DNA of 64,000 nt from Spinellus fusiger (lineage: Eukaryota > Mucoromycota > Mucoromycetes > Mucorales > Phycomycetaceae): contig JALLLS010000103.1 of the NCBI GenBank assembly GCA_025094145.1, positions 44,154 through 108,153 of the forward strand, written 5' to 3'. Every line of letters begins with the position of its first letter. Within the stretch, counting starts at the first letter, position 1. The position numbers were made by a program, and so were the translations under genes. Shown here piece after piece: positions 1-10,313 of the stretch. Below the pieces are notes generated by a model. The model saw nothing but the letters and a program-made list of their open reading frames with translations, ran no database searches and was not told the origin of the DNA.

Positions 1-900
1 AGTAAATACACGGATAATAAAATAACACTATTTTTATGATTGGCTATTGTGTTTTAAAAAGGGTATTTTTGCTGTCTAAATAAGATATTTCAAACTCTGT
101 CTGCCTATCCTAGCAATAGCTACACTATCTTCATAAAGTATTGGTGGATTATTAGGGGAAATATAGTATAGAAATGTAGTATGGTTCTAAAAAGACTAAT
201 GTGTATCTTAATTTAGTGCAGTGATAACTACACCGGATTCTTCTTTGATGTTTTGATGTTTTGGTGGATTGGTTACTACTAACTAGATGTTTATCTGATT
301 GTTGATGATTAATAAAGATTAAAAGCTTCATTCTAAGAAATGGGATTAAGCTAGTGACATTCTGGTTTTCCACAGCAGGAGTATCTCTATATGAATAATT
401 AGTTATGCAACACTGGAGTATCACTGGCTCTTTCCTCGAGATATCTTGCAAACTTTCCACAATTGACTGTTGAAGATGTATGTCCTGATAGAGATAACTC
501 GGCTTTCATCCAATACCAGTGATTGAGCTTTTTACTGCTACAATCTTCAGAGCAGTCTCCATGAAGAAAAGAAAATAAAGACGAGTTGACCTTTTTTTTC
601 TTTTTATACTATTTCTGTTTTATAATTGGTTTTCACATATCATTGATTCAATCTGTGATTTGAAAACCAATAAGTTGTGCTAAAGCATAATGTTTGTATA
701 TCTATCAATGGAAACTGTAAATTCCACGGGTTTTATACGCACACATACAGTCCCAAGTAATGAGTAGACGGATTTTTTTATTTTTATTTTGAGAAATAAA
801 GGCATATCTATCAGTACAAGATGTTCATAATAAAAGTTTCATGGAATAATACAGGATTTAAAGTAGTTATTCTTTAATTGATTTTCTACATTCTTATTAT
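1..900. other. AT-rich spacer, no gene seen
   Basis: No reading frame here resembles a known family. The single ORF of about 100 codons on the minus strand (152-460) has low-complexity composition and no neighbouring exons. The stretch leads into a decayed transposase. Confidence 0.6.
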
Positions 901-904
901 AAAG

Positions 905-1372
905 ATATTGCTCAGTGCTTTGTAACAGAGTCTTTATTCTTCATCACTCTAGTCCCTTTATCATTGCCCATAACTGTCGAACAGGATTCATCAGACCAAA
1001 CAACCTTGCTTTTACATCATTCATATTTCTCAAATGAAGTGTAATTATTTGTATAGGGTAGTAGATGACACCTTTTCAGGTCTTCCTGTATGTATTTTGA
1101 GTTGAATTGTGCCTTTGTTTTTATACAATAAGACACTCTTGCTCACTGTGCTCTTTGGGAGGTCGACATCGTCAGCAATCTCTTGATAAGTAACATGTCT
1201 TTTCCATTGTCCTATGATTTGACCTCTAATAGACATGTCATGCTCTCTTCTTTTGATGAGACTATCTTTATGTTCATGGCTAAGAGTTGGCCGATTTCCA
1301 TTGCTTGAAGTCATTGTTTGAATAAGTTGTAAAATAGAATATAGAAAATTGATTTGCTGTCTACTCATTTAT
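905..1372 (-). pseudogene. Tc1/mariner-type transposase relic
   Basis: The minus-strand frame 1045-1368 encodes a helix-turn-helix of Tc1 type: a block reading TYQEIADDVDLPKSTVS, followed by a basic GRP motif (HTGRPEK) that in this family links the two HTH domains. Beyond the stop, another frame at about 905-1040 reads VVWSDESC and then ends in a lysine-rich tail. WSDES is the region around the second catalytic aspartate of the DDE domain. The middle of the catalytic domain is missing and the two parts are in different frames, so the copy is dead. I saw no terminal inverted repeats around it. Confidence 0.6.
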
Positions 1373-1470
1373 TACATGGGACTGTATACCTCACCAAAAT
1401 GTGAATATTTTTTATTCTTTGGTCTTTTATTATTTTGTTATTTCTCACAGAAACTATTCACTTGATACTT

Positions 1471-2037
1471 AAGCACTCGTCAAGATGATCATAACTGAGC
1501 AAGGTAATGTGCTATTATTAACAATGCAAAACAATAGGTGATAGACACTACCAAGGACTATTCTTGAGATAAAAAGGTAAGCAGTGTCTTTATCTGGGCT
1601 TGAGTTTATTGTATTCCACAAGACACTTATTGTATGGTTAATAAATAAAGACTCCTTTCAAGTCAGTCTCAAGTGGTTTTCTGTACTATCTAGGGTCTCT
1701 AGGGTGTACTACTGAGCATAGTTATCTATCTCCCAAGGATAAAGCATTAGGCTTTTAGGGTGTGGATTCTATTGCTATGAGGGAATGCAGTTAGGTAGTA
1801 GCTATAGCTATACTATAGTATCATCTATACTATTATAATAAACAATTTTATTCATAAACAATGTACTTTATAATACAATTTGATAGTGAGGTATACTACA
1901 AAAGGAAATAATTATTTGGATATCCACAAACCTTTTGATTTTAATCATTTTTTCATAAAAGGTGAGGTTTTTCTTTTACGTAAAAGGAAGGAGATATCAC
2001 CGCTTAAAGGCCAGAAAATTCTCCTGGTGTGTAGAGG
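1471..2037 (+). repeat. Dispersed repeat, copy L (partial)
   Basis: This stretch is homologous to 26276-27256 and 33764-34327. Shared landmarks are ACTCGTCAAGATGA at the left end, GGTAAGCAGTGTCTT in the middle, CAATAAACAATTTT, and AATCTCCTGGTGTGTA at the right end (this copy has one mismatch, ATTCTCC). It lacks the 1.1 kb left part carried by copies M and R. It contains no long ORF. The right end lies about 400 bp upstream of the next start codon. Confidence 0.8.
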
Positions 2038-2444
2038 GGGTAGGAAGAGAAGAAGAGGAAAAGGTCACAACTCAGATGTGTGACCTTTCTTTCATTGTCG
2101 TTGTGTGTATTGCATTCCTCTGGTGTTATTCTTATCTCTCTATAGAATATAGAATGTAGAAAATAGAAAAATAGAAAACAGGCGCAGAAGAGACACTTTC
2201 AGAACAGAAACACAGTGCTCGTCTGCTTGGATAGACGGGTTGGCCTGTCTGTACGTGGACTGCTATTGTTTATTTATTTTATTTTCGTCTTTTCTTTTCT
2301 TTCTGCAATAAGCCATGTGACCGTGTTTTGAAAGTGTCTCTTCTCATGTCCTATTCACGTGACATTGGCACCGAGTCCTTCTTCTTGAGAGAGAGACATC
2401 CTTGACTTAAATTTTTGTTTTTGTTTTTCCAAGAGACGCTTATT
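2038..2444 (+). promoter_or_regulatory. Upstream region of the INTS5-like gene
   Basis: A 400-bp gene-free stretch between the repeat end and the first ATG. GAAAGTGTCTCTTCT at about 2329 is nearly the reverse complement of AGAGACACTTTC at about 2190, giving a possible stem of about 12 bp with a loop of roughly 130 bp. No TATA box is evident. Function is inferred only from position. Confidence 0.3.
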
Positions 2445-5400
2445 ATGGTGTGGCCTATGAGTTTAGAAAAAGACCTCACGTCTCTTGCCAACACGCTTCG
2501 TCAACAGCCGGTCATAACGGATGACTCTGTACCTTTGAGTGAAACAACTCTTTCTCTCTACCTATCTATCAAAAAGCTAAAGATATTCCTGCCTTCTCAT
2601 GGCAGCTCATTGATAACGGTAGACACTTTTGCAATAGACACTTCTTCTTAGTAGGCCTTTCTGTTTTTATTGGTGGTAGTAGTGGTGGTGTAGCATGCTC
2701 TAGAGATAGTTCTGCTTTGTCATGGAGTACTGGTGATAAAGAGAGGAAAAGAATAAAATGAAAGAGAAAGAAAGAGAAGGAAATGGACTTATTCTGGTCC
2801 TTGTATAGTGGGCCTATACGCTATTGAAGGAGAGAAGTCCAACCAATGGTAACAGAGAGAGACAAGAGACAGTATAAGAGAACCCCTTCTCACCTCTTTC
2901 ATTTCTATGTATGTATCTATGCTTGTATGTATCTATGCTTGTGTGGGTGGGTGGGTGTGTGGGTGGCGACTACAAGACACTACAAGTGATTCCCTTTCTA
3001 TCATTGAGGCTGTTCTTAAAGATTCTCTCAGTAAGGCATTGGTTGAACTCTTGTCAGAATCTGTTCTCTTTCTTGAAGCCATTGAAGAAAGGTAAGATTC
3101 ATATCCATGACCCATACTAGAAATACAAGGGATGAGACCTTGGTGCTGGATCTCAATGGCATTCTTTTCTTTATTATTATTGTTGTGGATTTAGAGCCCT
3201 GGAAGTGTTGGTCAATGCAAGTGATGTGTCCATGAGGATGTCTAAAGAGACTTGAAGACTCATGGAGAGGTTTCTTTTCTTTTCTTATGCTTAGTTGGCT
3301 CTTCCTTCTATCGAGACTCCTTCCTGCATGCTTTGGTTGCTTTGTCTTGCTGTCAATTACCGTCCTTGTTTACTTGTTCCGTGTTTACACCACTACTTGA
3401 TCCAATCACTTGCTGTGGTTGGAAATCCATGGATAGAATCCACTGTGTAGGTGTCTTTTGTTTGGTTTGTTGGATGTGAGAATGAAAGAAAAAGAAAGAC
3501 TTATTGTGTGTATGTGTGTGTATGTGTGTGTGTTATCATTGTAGCACACTCTACACATCCAATCCACACATACAACTCAATGTGTTGGGACATGTCGTGT
3601 TTGGTTATCTTCTAGGACAGCACACAGATCTTGTGAAAAAGTCTGTAGTGGATGTACTAGACCAATACTTGCAGCTTATGACTATCTCCAAAGAGAATGA
3701 AGACACGTCCATGGTAGATCAAGACACACACACACAAGGTAAGTTCTCTATAGCAGTGGTAGATACACATAGAATTTACTATAGGAAAACAAAGAAAAAT
3801 GACCAAAGAGAGTACTCTTTCTTATTCATTTGTCTAGACATTTGCATTGAAAGATACCGTCTAGCCTATCTCCTGGCACTGCCGACACTAGCACCAGGAT
3901 TAACACAAGGTAGTCCAGACATTGTTTGTTTTGTTCGTGGTATCTACACAAGAACCTTTTCTTTTATATTTATATATCATTGGTACCATCCCAGCTTGTT
4001 GGGCTGATGTGTTCAAGAGGCTTCTTGATGATCATTCAGCAGGAGCCATCTTTCTTTATGAACGCCAGTCAAATGCATCTCTTGTCCGTAGACCCTCAGG
4101 GTAAGATGTCCTTCTTGGTCCCTTTGATGTGGTATTGAATCCATTCATACTCCACATGCCACTACAGAGAGATTGTCAGTCTTGCCAGTGTATTTCCCTT
4201 GTGGCTATCTAGTGTTGCCTTTAGTCAAGATGGGTTGGTCATGAAGCATGCTCTTGATGTAGCAGTCATGCTGGACACATTGGCCTATGATCCTCGTCTT
4301 GCCTTGACTCACCTTATTCCAGTAAGCAGTAGTGTTTATTCCTCATTGCCAACAGAACACTCATCACGAGCACAATGATTGTTACTATTGTTGTAGGCCG
4401 GTGACAAGTCCATTCTTGATTCCATGCGACCTTCTTTTGACCAACTTGACTTGCAGCCCTCTTCTATCGATCTTGTTCATTGGACTCTCTCTCTTCTTGC
4501 CCAGTCCAATGTGCGTGGACCCGACAGTCTTAAGATTGCTCTTTTTCTTATGCAATTGAGAATTCTTAAATGTACTACAGGAGAGTCGGCAGCAGATCTG
4601 TTGGTGAGTCTCATCACTCGTCTGGAGCATCCTACTGCCACACCAGAATCAAGCCACGGCATACGCTATCTAGTACTTCATTTGATAGCTTCTGCAGAGA
4701 CAAAATGGTCGAATGTGTTCCAGTAAGTATAAATATATCTATCTATCTATCTATATCTGTGTTCGATGTCCTGTGGCTAATCTCTCTCTCATAGTATTGT
4801 ACTAGAGAACATCTTCTCAAAGGCTATTGCCCTCCATATTGCTAATAGTGAAGGTGCTGTTAGTGTTGAAAAGATACTTGGTAATCTTGCCATGCTGTTT
4901 GAGGTCTGTGAGGAGGTCTATCCAAGAGCAGGGGCACCAAGACCTGGGTTTTTAGCCTTCCAGGCCTACATCGTAGGGCATTGGCAGCAAGTGTTGCTTC
5001 TATTTGTGAGTCATCCCTTTATGGAATGTCGTGCCATGGGGTATCGCGTGTTGGCAAATTCTAGGTTATGGGAGGCTACAGGAGAAGATGTCCAACCCAT
5101 GCTTCTTTCTAAAATGTTAATGGAGGCATGGTTCAGACACATGAAGCATCGATTCTTAAGGATAACATTGCATGAGCGTGAAGAGGAGAACTATGTATTG
5201 GATGAACTCCAGCGCCTAAGTAAGTCTAGTGTTTTTATTTTTATTTTTTATTTTGTATTTTATAAAGAAGAAAGAGATAGATCTAAAGTCCCTTTTTTTT
5301 ATGTGTGTGTGTGTGTGTGTGTATGCTAGTTCTTGGTTGCTGCCAGAACATTGCCCTTGCCAAAACACTCTTGTGTCTTGGTCTTGATAGCATTTTGCAG

Positions 5401-6682
5401 GGAGCTCTGGAGATATTTCTTACTGCCGATATGAATCATCTACAGCGAGAAAAGACCAGTCTCCTTGATAAAGTGCGAGAGTGTGGAGAGGGGAGTGGTG
5501 CTGGAGGAGGGAGTGGTGAAGAAGGGGAGGAGGGAACAGGCGGCAGTACCAAGTTGTCTTTGGTTCAGCGTCCTCCCCAGTTTATTACTACAACAGACCT
5601 TCTGAACGGAGAACTGTAAGTGAAAAGAGGTGTTGTTTGTACTTTTAAGAGTTCAATGGACACGGAGACTGTACTGACGATGGACTTATTCTAGAGACGT
5701 CAGAGACAAGTTTTATATTAATAACATTGAACGTACAGCCACCCTCTTTTATGGCTATAGAGATGATAAGGAGATGAGCAAAGGTAAATGTTCAACCGCA
5801 CTCCCTCCTTTCTCCAGTGCTATTTCTCTGTATTCATGCATGGAAAAGAGCATAGGGCTGCCATCAGTCTTAGTGTTTTATCCCATTTGACATCAAAATG
5901 GCCTCAACAAAAGGTCTCCTTTGATGCCTATGATAAGGTTCTACCCAAGAATATTCCCTATGCTATGTAAGCACTCTCTTGTTTTGATGTGTGCCTAATG
6001 GACATCCAAAAAAGTGATATTACAACAGGAAATGCCTTTAAAGACCACCCAGTACTGTTTCTTATTATTGAACAGTGCTCTACTATGACACATACCTCCA
6101 TCAGTGACATAACACGTAGTATTTTGGTGTATTTTATTGCTTTTTGGCACATACCAGAAGTAGCCAAGGAGAATACAACGTTGAAATATGCAACACAGTT
6201 AGAAGAGACATCGCGTCTTTTGATGCTTCTCAGACCGGTAGGATTCTTATAGCATGAGAAAATAGGGAATAACTGTCTCCATGATGCTATAGTACTTGCC
6301 CCTCTCTCTTCATCAAGTCCACCGGCTGTTTCCCTTTGTTTCTGCCAAGGACTTGGGTGATATTCTCTATCTCGCTCTGTGGCCATGCATTCGATGGCAT
6401 CCTACCTGTTCAGAGACAGAAATCCCGGGTCTTGGTCCTTCTTCTGCCAAGGATGTTTCTGCCAACACCAACACTACCAACACCACCCATACCACTACAG
6501 CCCAGAGTTCTCTTCAGCTGCCTCCTGAGCTAGAAGAAACCTCAATGAAAAAGCTAGTTTCTATCTACCATCGGCGTCTGAAAAAGCTAGAGGCTGCTGG
6601 TGCCTGGCATACCACCCTCCAGACACTAGGCCGTGCCTTGTCGTTGGATCGCAAAGTCAAAAAAGAAGTATCCACTGTGTGA
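2445..6682 (+). CDS. INTS5: Integrator complex subunit 5-like protein (multi-exon)
   Basis: A large helical-repeat protein read from about a dozen exons with GT-AG introns (examples: donor near 3092, acceptor near 3543, donor near 5600, last acceptor 6292). The C-terminal part gives the identification. A segment starting FKDHPVLF, followed by a conserved Trp (IAFWHIPE) and then YLPLSLHQVHRLFPFV and a final LALWPCIR, follows the order and spacing I recall for the end of animal INTS5 (F-x-x-x-P-L-L-F ... W ... LPPAL-x-x-x-H-x-x-F ... W). An N-terminal exon with SNP and a LLGQ/LQLM pattern also fits. Integrator is a nuclear complex that cleaves nascent Pol II transcripts. The Ser/Gly-rich stretch near 5490-5550 and an Asn/Thr run near 6460-6500 are probably disordered. 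Start: the first ATG of an exon ending at about 2611, with an in-frame Met five codons in. It could be another HEAT-like protein; assignment rests on memory of the family. Confidence 0.5.
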
Positions 6683-6762
6683 CTTGCTCTTGGGTTGGCA
6701 ATGGAGGCCGTTGTTTGAAAATAAATATAAACACCTTTTCTACCCTTTTCAACGTATTCACC

Positions 6763-7208
6763 ATGTTCGGCGTCATTCGTGCATTAGAAAGAGGCACCCG
6801 TAGAATTCCTCTCAGTGCCAAAAGAGGACACAACTTCTACAAAGGTAAAAAGAAAGGGAGTCACGCCTGCCTATCTGTGCATGTTAGCATCCAACAGTGC
6901 ACAAGAACAAGTGTAGTAGAGCCATGGCGATTATCACCTGCCTACTGCCTACTGCCCTTTTATAGTCCACTAATGCCTTTATTATTTTTTATTATTATAG
7001 GTACTGGTTCTGGTGCTATGGGTCGTCATACAAAGCAGGGTGGTTATAAAGTAGACTGGAGCAAAGTGCGAACTTTTATTGTGCCTGACCTCGAGGGTTT
7101 TATGGTAAATGAATGAACAAGAGACTTGAATAAAGAAACTGATGCATACCATAGTTGGGTCCTTATGTCTCTCGCAAGGCTCCTTTTCCTCCAAAACAGG
7201 TGGTTTAG
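6763..7208 (+). CDS. MRPL27: Mitochondrial large-subunit ribosomal protein mL41
   Basis: Exons 6763-6844, 7001-7104 and 7155 to about 7208, phases consistent. The product has the mL41 core: a K-R/G-N-x-x-Y-K-G block, then MGRHTKQGGYKVDWSKVRT and FIVPDLEGF, then PYVSRKAPFPP. Yeast Mrpl27 carries the same blocks in the same order (IGRHTKFGGY, KVRTYVTPD, LKPYV). It is a structural protein of the mitochondrial ribosome. The first stop gives about 79 aa. A further intron (donor GTGGTT at 7201, acceptor near 7274) could extend the C-terminus, so the 3' end is uncertain. The gene starts 80 bp after the INTS5-like stop codon, in the same direction. Confidence 0.85.
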
Positions 7209-7569
7209 AATATGTCTAAACATCACCTCTTTATCATTTTGCATGTCTGCATGTCTGTCTGCATTGGTGGCAGTTCTTTGTGGACCTTATCAGGAAGACG
7301 ACTAGGATTCTTTCTTCATCGTATAAAAATAATAATAACAATCTCCTCTCTTGTTCTTATTCTGAATGTCCTTTGAAGGACGCCACATTCTATTGTTGAA
7401 TACGACCACCCTTCTAGTCTTTTATTTTTATATCTTCCTATTCTCCAAGCAGATATGCATTGACCAAGCCACCCAACCAGAGTCTGAGAAAATAAGAAAT
7501 AGAAAACTACAAAATAAGAAAAAGCAAAAAAAGAAAAAGAAACCTCACCTCTTTTCTGTTTGACTTGCT

Positions 7570-8432
7570 ATGACTCGCTACACTAAACTCGAACGGAAGA
7601 AGCACGACCCTTCAGCAGGCAGTGGATTTGAAGTCAATCCTCTTGTTCCTACAAAAAAGACACCCAACACACAGCAACACAAAGGACAGAAGAGAGAGAG
7701 AAGTAAGCCCACCCACCCACCTACAGAGTCAGATAGATAGATAGAAACTGACTCTTTCTCTTTCTCTCTCTCTTTCTCTTTATTATTACTATAAAGATGA
7801 CCGTGCAGCCTTGGAAGTAGAAAAGAGAAGAAAACGAAGAGATATGCGCAAGGAAAATGGAACTGTAAGGAGCCAAGAGACTGCAACACCCTCAACCCAC
7901 CCTCATATCACCTTCCACTTTAGGTGTGTTTTGGCTGTAGAAAACCAGGCCACTCTGTCAGCCACTGTCCAGAAGCAAAACAGGGAGCCCAAGGCATCTG
8001 TTACAACTGTGGCACTACAGAACATTCATTGAAGCAATGTAAAAAGCCAAGAAAAGGGAGTAAGTTGAGTCATAAAAGAAAGAGATATTCACCCGCAGAT
8101 GAGTTGCCCTTTGCCAAATGCTTTGTGTGTGAGGGACAGGGCCATTTGTCAAGCCAATGTCCAAAGAATGAAAAGGTCTGTACCCTAATGGCGGTGGATG
8201 CCGGTTCTGCTCAAAAGTAGATCATTTGGCAAGGGACTGTGGAGTGACAAAGGAAGAAGCAGGCACTACACTTGTAGGCAAGATTGACCTTGAGCAAGGA
8301 GCAGATGACGATGACTATCATATCTTTGTGAATGAGAAGCAAAAGGCAGTGGAGGAGAACAAGGAGGAGAAGAAGATCAAGAAGGAGATCAAGACAGTAT
8401 TAAAGACATCAAGAAAGGTGGTTCAATTCTGA
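7570..8432 (+). CDS. ZCCHC9: ZCCHC9-like CCHC zinc-knuckle protein, with a -1 frameshift
   Basis: Exons 7570-7702, 7797-7864 and 7924-8432. A basic N-terminus is followed by four CCHC knuckles (C-x2-C-x4-H-x4-C): CFGCRKPGHSVSHC, CYNCGTTEHSLKQC, CFVCEGQGHLSSQC and CRFCSKVDHLARDC. The linker FAKCFVCEGQGHLS and a GLYPNGGGC-type block before the last knuckle are ZCCHC9 hallmarks; the family is nucleolar/RNA-binding. The third and fourth knuckles lie in different frames: after codon AAG at 8173-8175 the family sequence continues only if one extra G is supplied. As written, the frame would add about 14 unrelated residues and stop at 8220. The shifted frame then runs open to 8432 through an acidic/basic tail. 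Either an assembly error or a recent mutation. Confidence 0.8.
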
Positions 8433-8600
8433 TTTCTCTCTTTTTCAATATAAAATACAAGTATAATACACTATATAAAAACAAATAAGCACACCATCCA
8501 TGGGGTTCAATTCTCGATTCTCTCTTTTTCAATATAAAATACAACTATATAAAACTATATAAAACTATATAAAACTATATAAAACAAATAGGCACACCAT
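8418..8600 (+). repeat. Tandem duplication of the ZCCHC9 3' end
   Basis: The segment beginning GGTTCAATTCT (last codons and stop) and continuing TCTCTCTTTTTCAATATAAA occurs at about 8419 and again at about 8505, and both copies end near CAAATAAGCACACCAT / CAAATAGGCACACCAT. The second copy is expanded by four tandem units of ACTATATAAA (about 8543-8583). Confidence 0.8.
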
Positions 8601-8684
8601 GCATCGGCATCATCATCATAATAATAAAAAGAAAAGAGAGAGAGAGAGAGATCTGCCTAGTACAAGTCATGGCCTGCTTCTTCT

Positions 8685-9860
8685 TCATAAGCAAGACTCC
8701 TGCGTGTCTTCATACGCCGTGTCTTGTGCTTCTTTCTCTGCACCATCAGAGGAATAAAGGCTGTCCATGTCAATGTCCTCTTCTTCTTCCTCATCTCCCT
8801 CTATCTCCTCATCACTGTCTGAATCAGAATCATGGGCGTCAAGATGCATCCCGCCCATGCTGTGGCTGTCCCATACTTCAGTGAGCAAGAGGAGAATAGC
8901 GGATTCTTCTCTTACCTAAGAATCTCTTCTGCATTGGATGCTGATGTTGGATTCATTCTCCTTCTGTAGGCTTCCTATTGACATCCACAGATAGATCCAT
9001 ACACACAGTGAGCCACCAGGGAAGCTGTCCTTGGGATTTGCATTTACCTTGGCCTGACTCTGCTCTCCTTCTAATTGGATGGCCTCTTCCAGACTCATCA
9101 TCTGTACTCTAGACTAAAAGACACTGAAAATGAGATCCTCAACATTCCACATGTCTGCTCTTTATGTCTATTCCTCTCCTCTCACTTTACATGGGGTGCA
9201 TTGCCATTGTACTTGCTCTTTTGTGATCCATGGACCACGCCTCCTAACTGCATCATGCTATTGGCTACAGGTCCATGGGCACCCATGGCTGTACTATTCA
9301 CAAGATCCACTGTCTGCTGCCTCACATTGACCTTTTCATTCAGACGCATGTTCTTGAGTTTTTGTGTGACATTCTCCTGCTCTGACATCCCACCGTCAGC
9401 ATAGTGACTTGTTGTTACTGGTAGAGGTCCAAGCAGAGCATCAATGTACTCGACGGTCTCTCTTAGCTTGGCCCCGCTGTCAGGCAAGGTGTTGATTAAT
9501 GCTCTAGTGAGTGAGTTAGTCAGTCAGTCCAGTCCAGTCCAGTCAGTCCAGTCCAGTCCAGTCAGTTAGTACGTGTTCTTTTTCATGTCTTTATTTTTTA
9601 TTTTTTATTCTTTATTTTTTATTCTTTATTTTTATTCTTTATTTTTTATTCTTTATTTTTTATCTTTTATTGTTATTTTTATTGTTATTATTTACTTACG
9701 AGTTTTTTAGCATACGCTTGTTATTTTCACGTAGGTCCTGGAGTTCCTCAGCTGACATGGCACTGAGCTTCTGAGTCAGAGCAGGTGGCATGTCACTCAT
9801 CAGAACAGAAGATGAACTTCCAGCCAGTGGAGGTTTGGTTAAAAGAGGAACGCCACTCAT
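8685..9860 (-). CDS. Gdown1/POLR2M (GRINL1A)-like Pol II-associated protein
   Basis: Five exons join in phase: 9860-9700, 9503-9191, 9101-9048, 8974-8916 and 8859-8685, giving 253 aa. Residues around 40-70 read LRENNKRMLKNS, then ALINTLPDSGAKLRE, matching the N-terminal Gdown1 pattern (L-x-x-x-x-x-x-L-L-[RK]-N-x-x-x-I-x-x-L-P-D-x-G-x-K). Near residue 160 MMSLEEAIQLEGEQSQAK matches the downstream LSIEESLALQ block. The C-terminus is strongly acidic (DSDSDSDEEIEGDEEEEED), as in Gdown1. Known animal Gdown1 binds RNA polymerase II and blocks TFIIF, making Mediator-dependent Pol II(G). The protein is shorter than human POLR2M (368 aa). It is convergent with the ZCCHC9-like gene. Identification is from recalled motifs. 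Confidence 0.55.
9505..9698. repeat. Simple repeats in intron 1 of the Gdown1-like gene
   Basis: CAGTC/CAGTCCAGTC units at about 9522-9570, followed by TTTATTTTTTATTC units at about 9587-9670. Both lie between the splice sites at 9699 and 9504. Confidence 0.8.
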
Positions 9861-10131
9861 GGTAGAAATGTCAGGTTGTCGTGCTGTGTTGTTAAGTTGC
9901 AGTGTTGTTGGGTTTGGCCTGTCGTTTTGCATACAAGGGAAGGGAAACAATAAGAGAGAGAAAATAGTTGCTTTTTTTGGATCAAACGAAAAGAGCACTG
10001 GGCCTTTAACTATCCTCACAATAGTCACGTGGTCAGTAAGAAAGAAAGATAGTCAGTCTAATGCATCACCAAAGGATGCTGTTGAATACCTGTTGAGCAC
10101 TCCATCACTTGTTACGCTGTAGATAGAACAG

Positions 10132-10313
10132 AACAGAACAGAACAGACATGTAAATAGATAGATAGCAAGAGCCTTTAGACTCCATCTTATGGCTTGTAA
10201 CACTTGTTTAGTTTATAATGTGTCAAGAACTCTCTCTTTCTCTCTCTTGTTTTGAGACAATAACAAAGGAAAAAGGAAAAAGGAAAAAGGAGAAAGAATA
10301 CAATCCTCTACAT
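10132..10313. other. Short spacer between the Gdown1-like and TPR-like genes
   Basis: Contains GAACA and GGAAAAA short tandem units. It includes the 3' end of the TPR-like gene and the upstream region of the Gdown1-like gene, both on the minus strand. No ORF is supported. Confidence 0.5.

Noticed and set aside
2895..2960. TGTATG/GTGGGTG repeats as a regulatory element
   Set aside because: They lie within an intron of the INTS5-like gene and look like ordinary microsatellite sequence.
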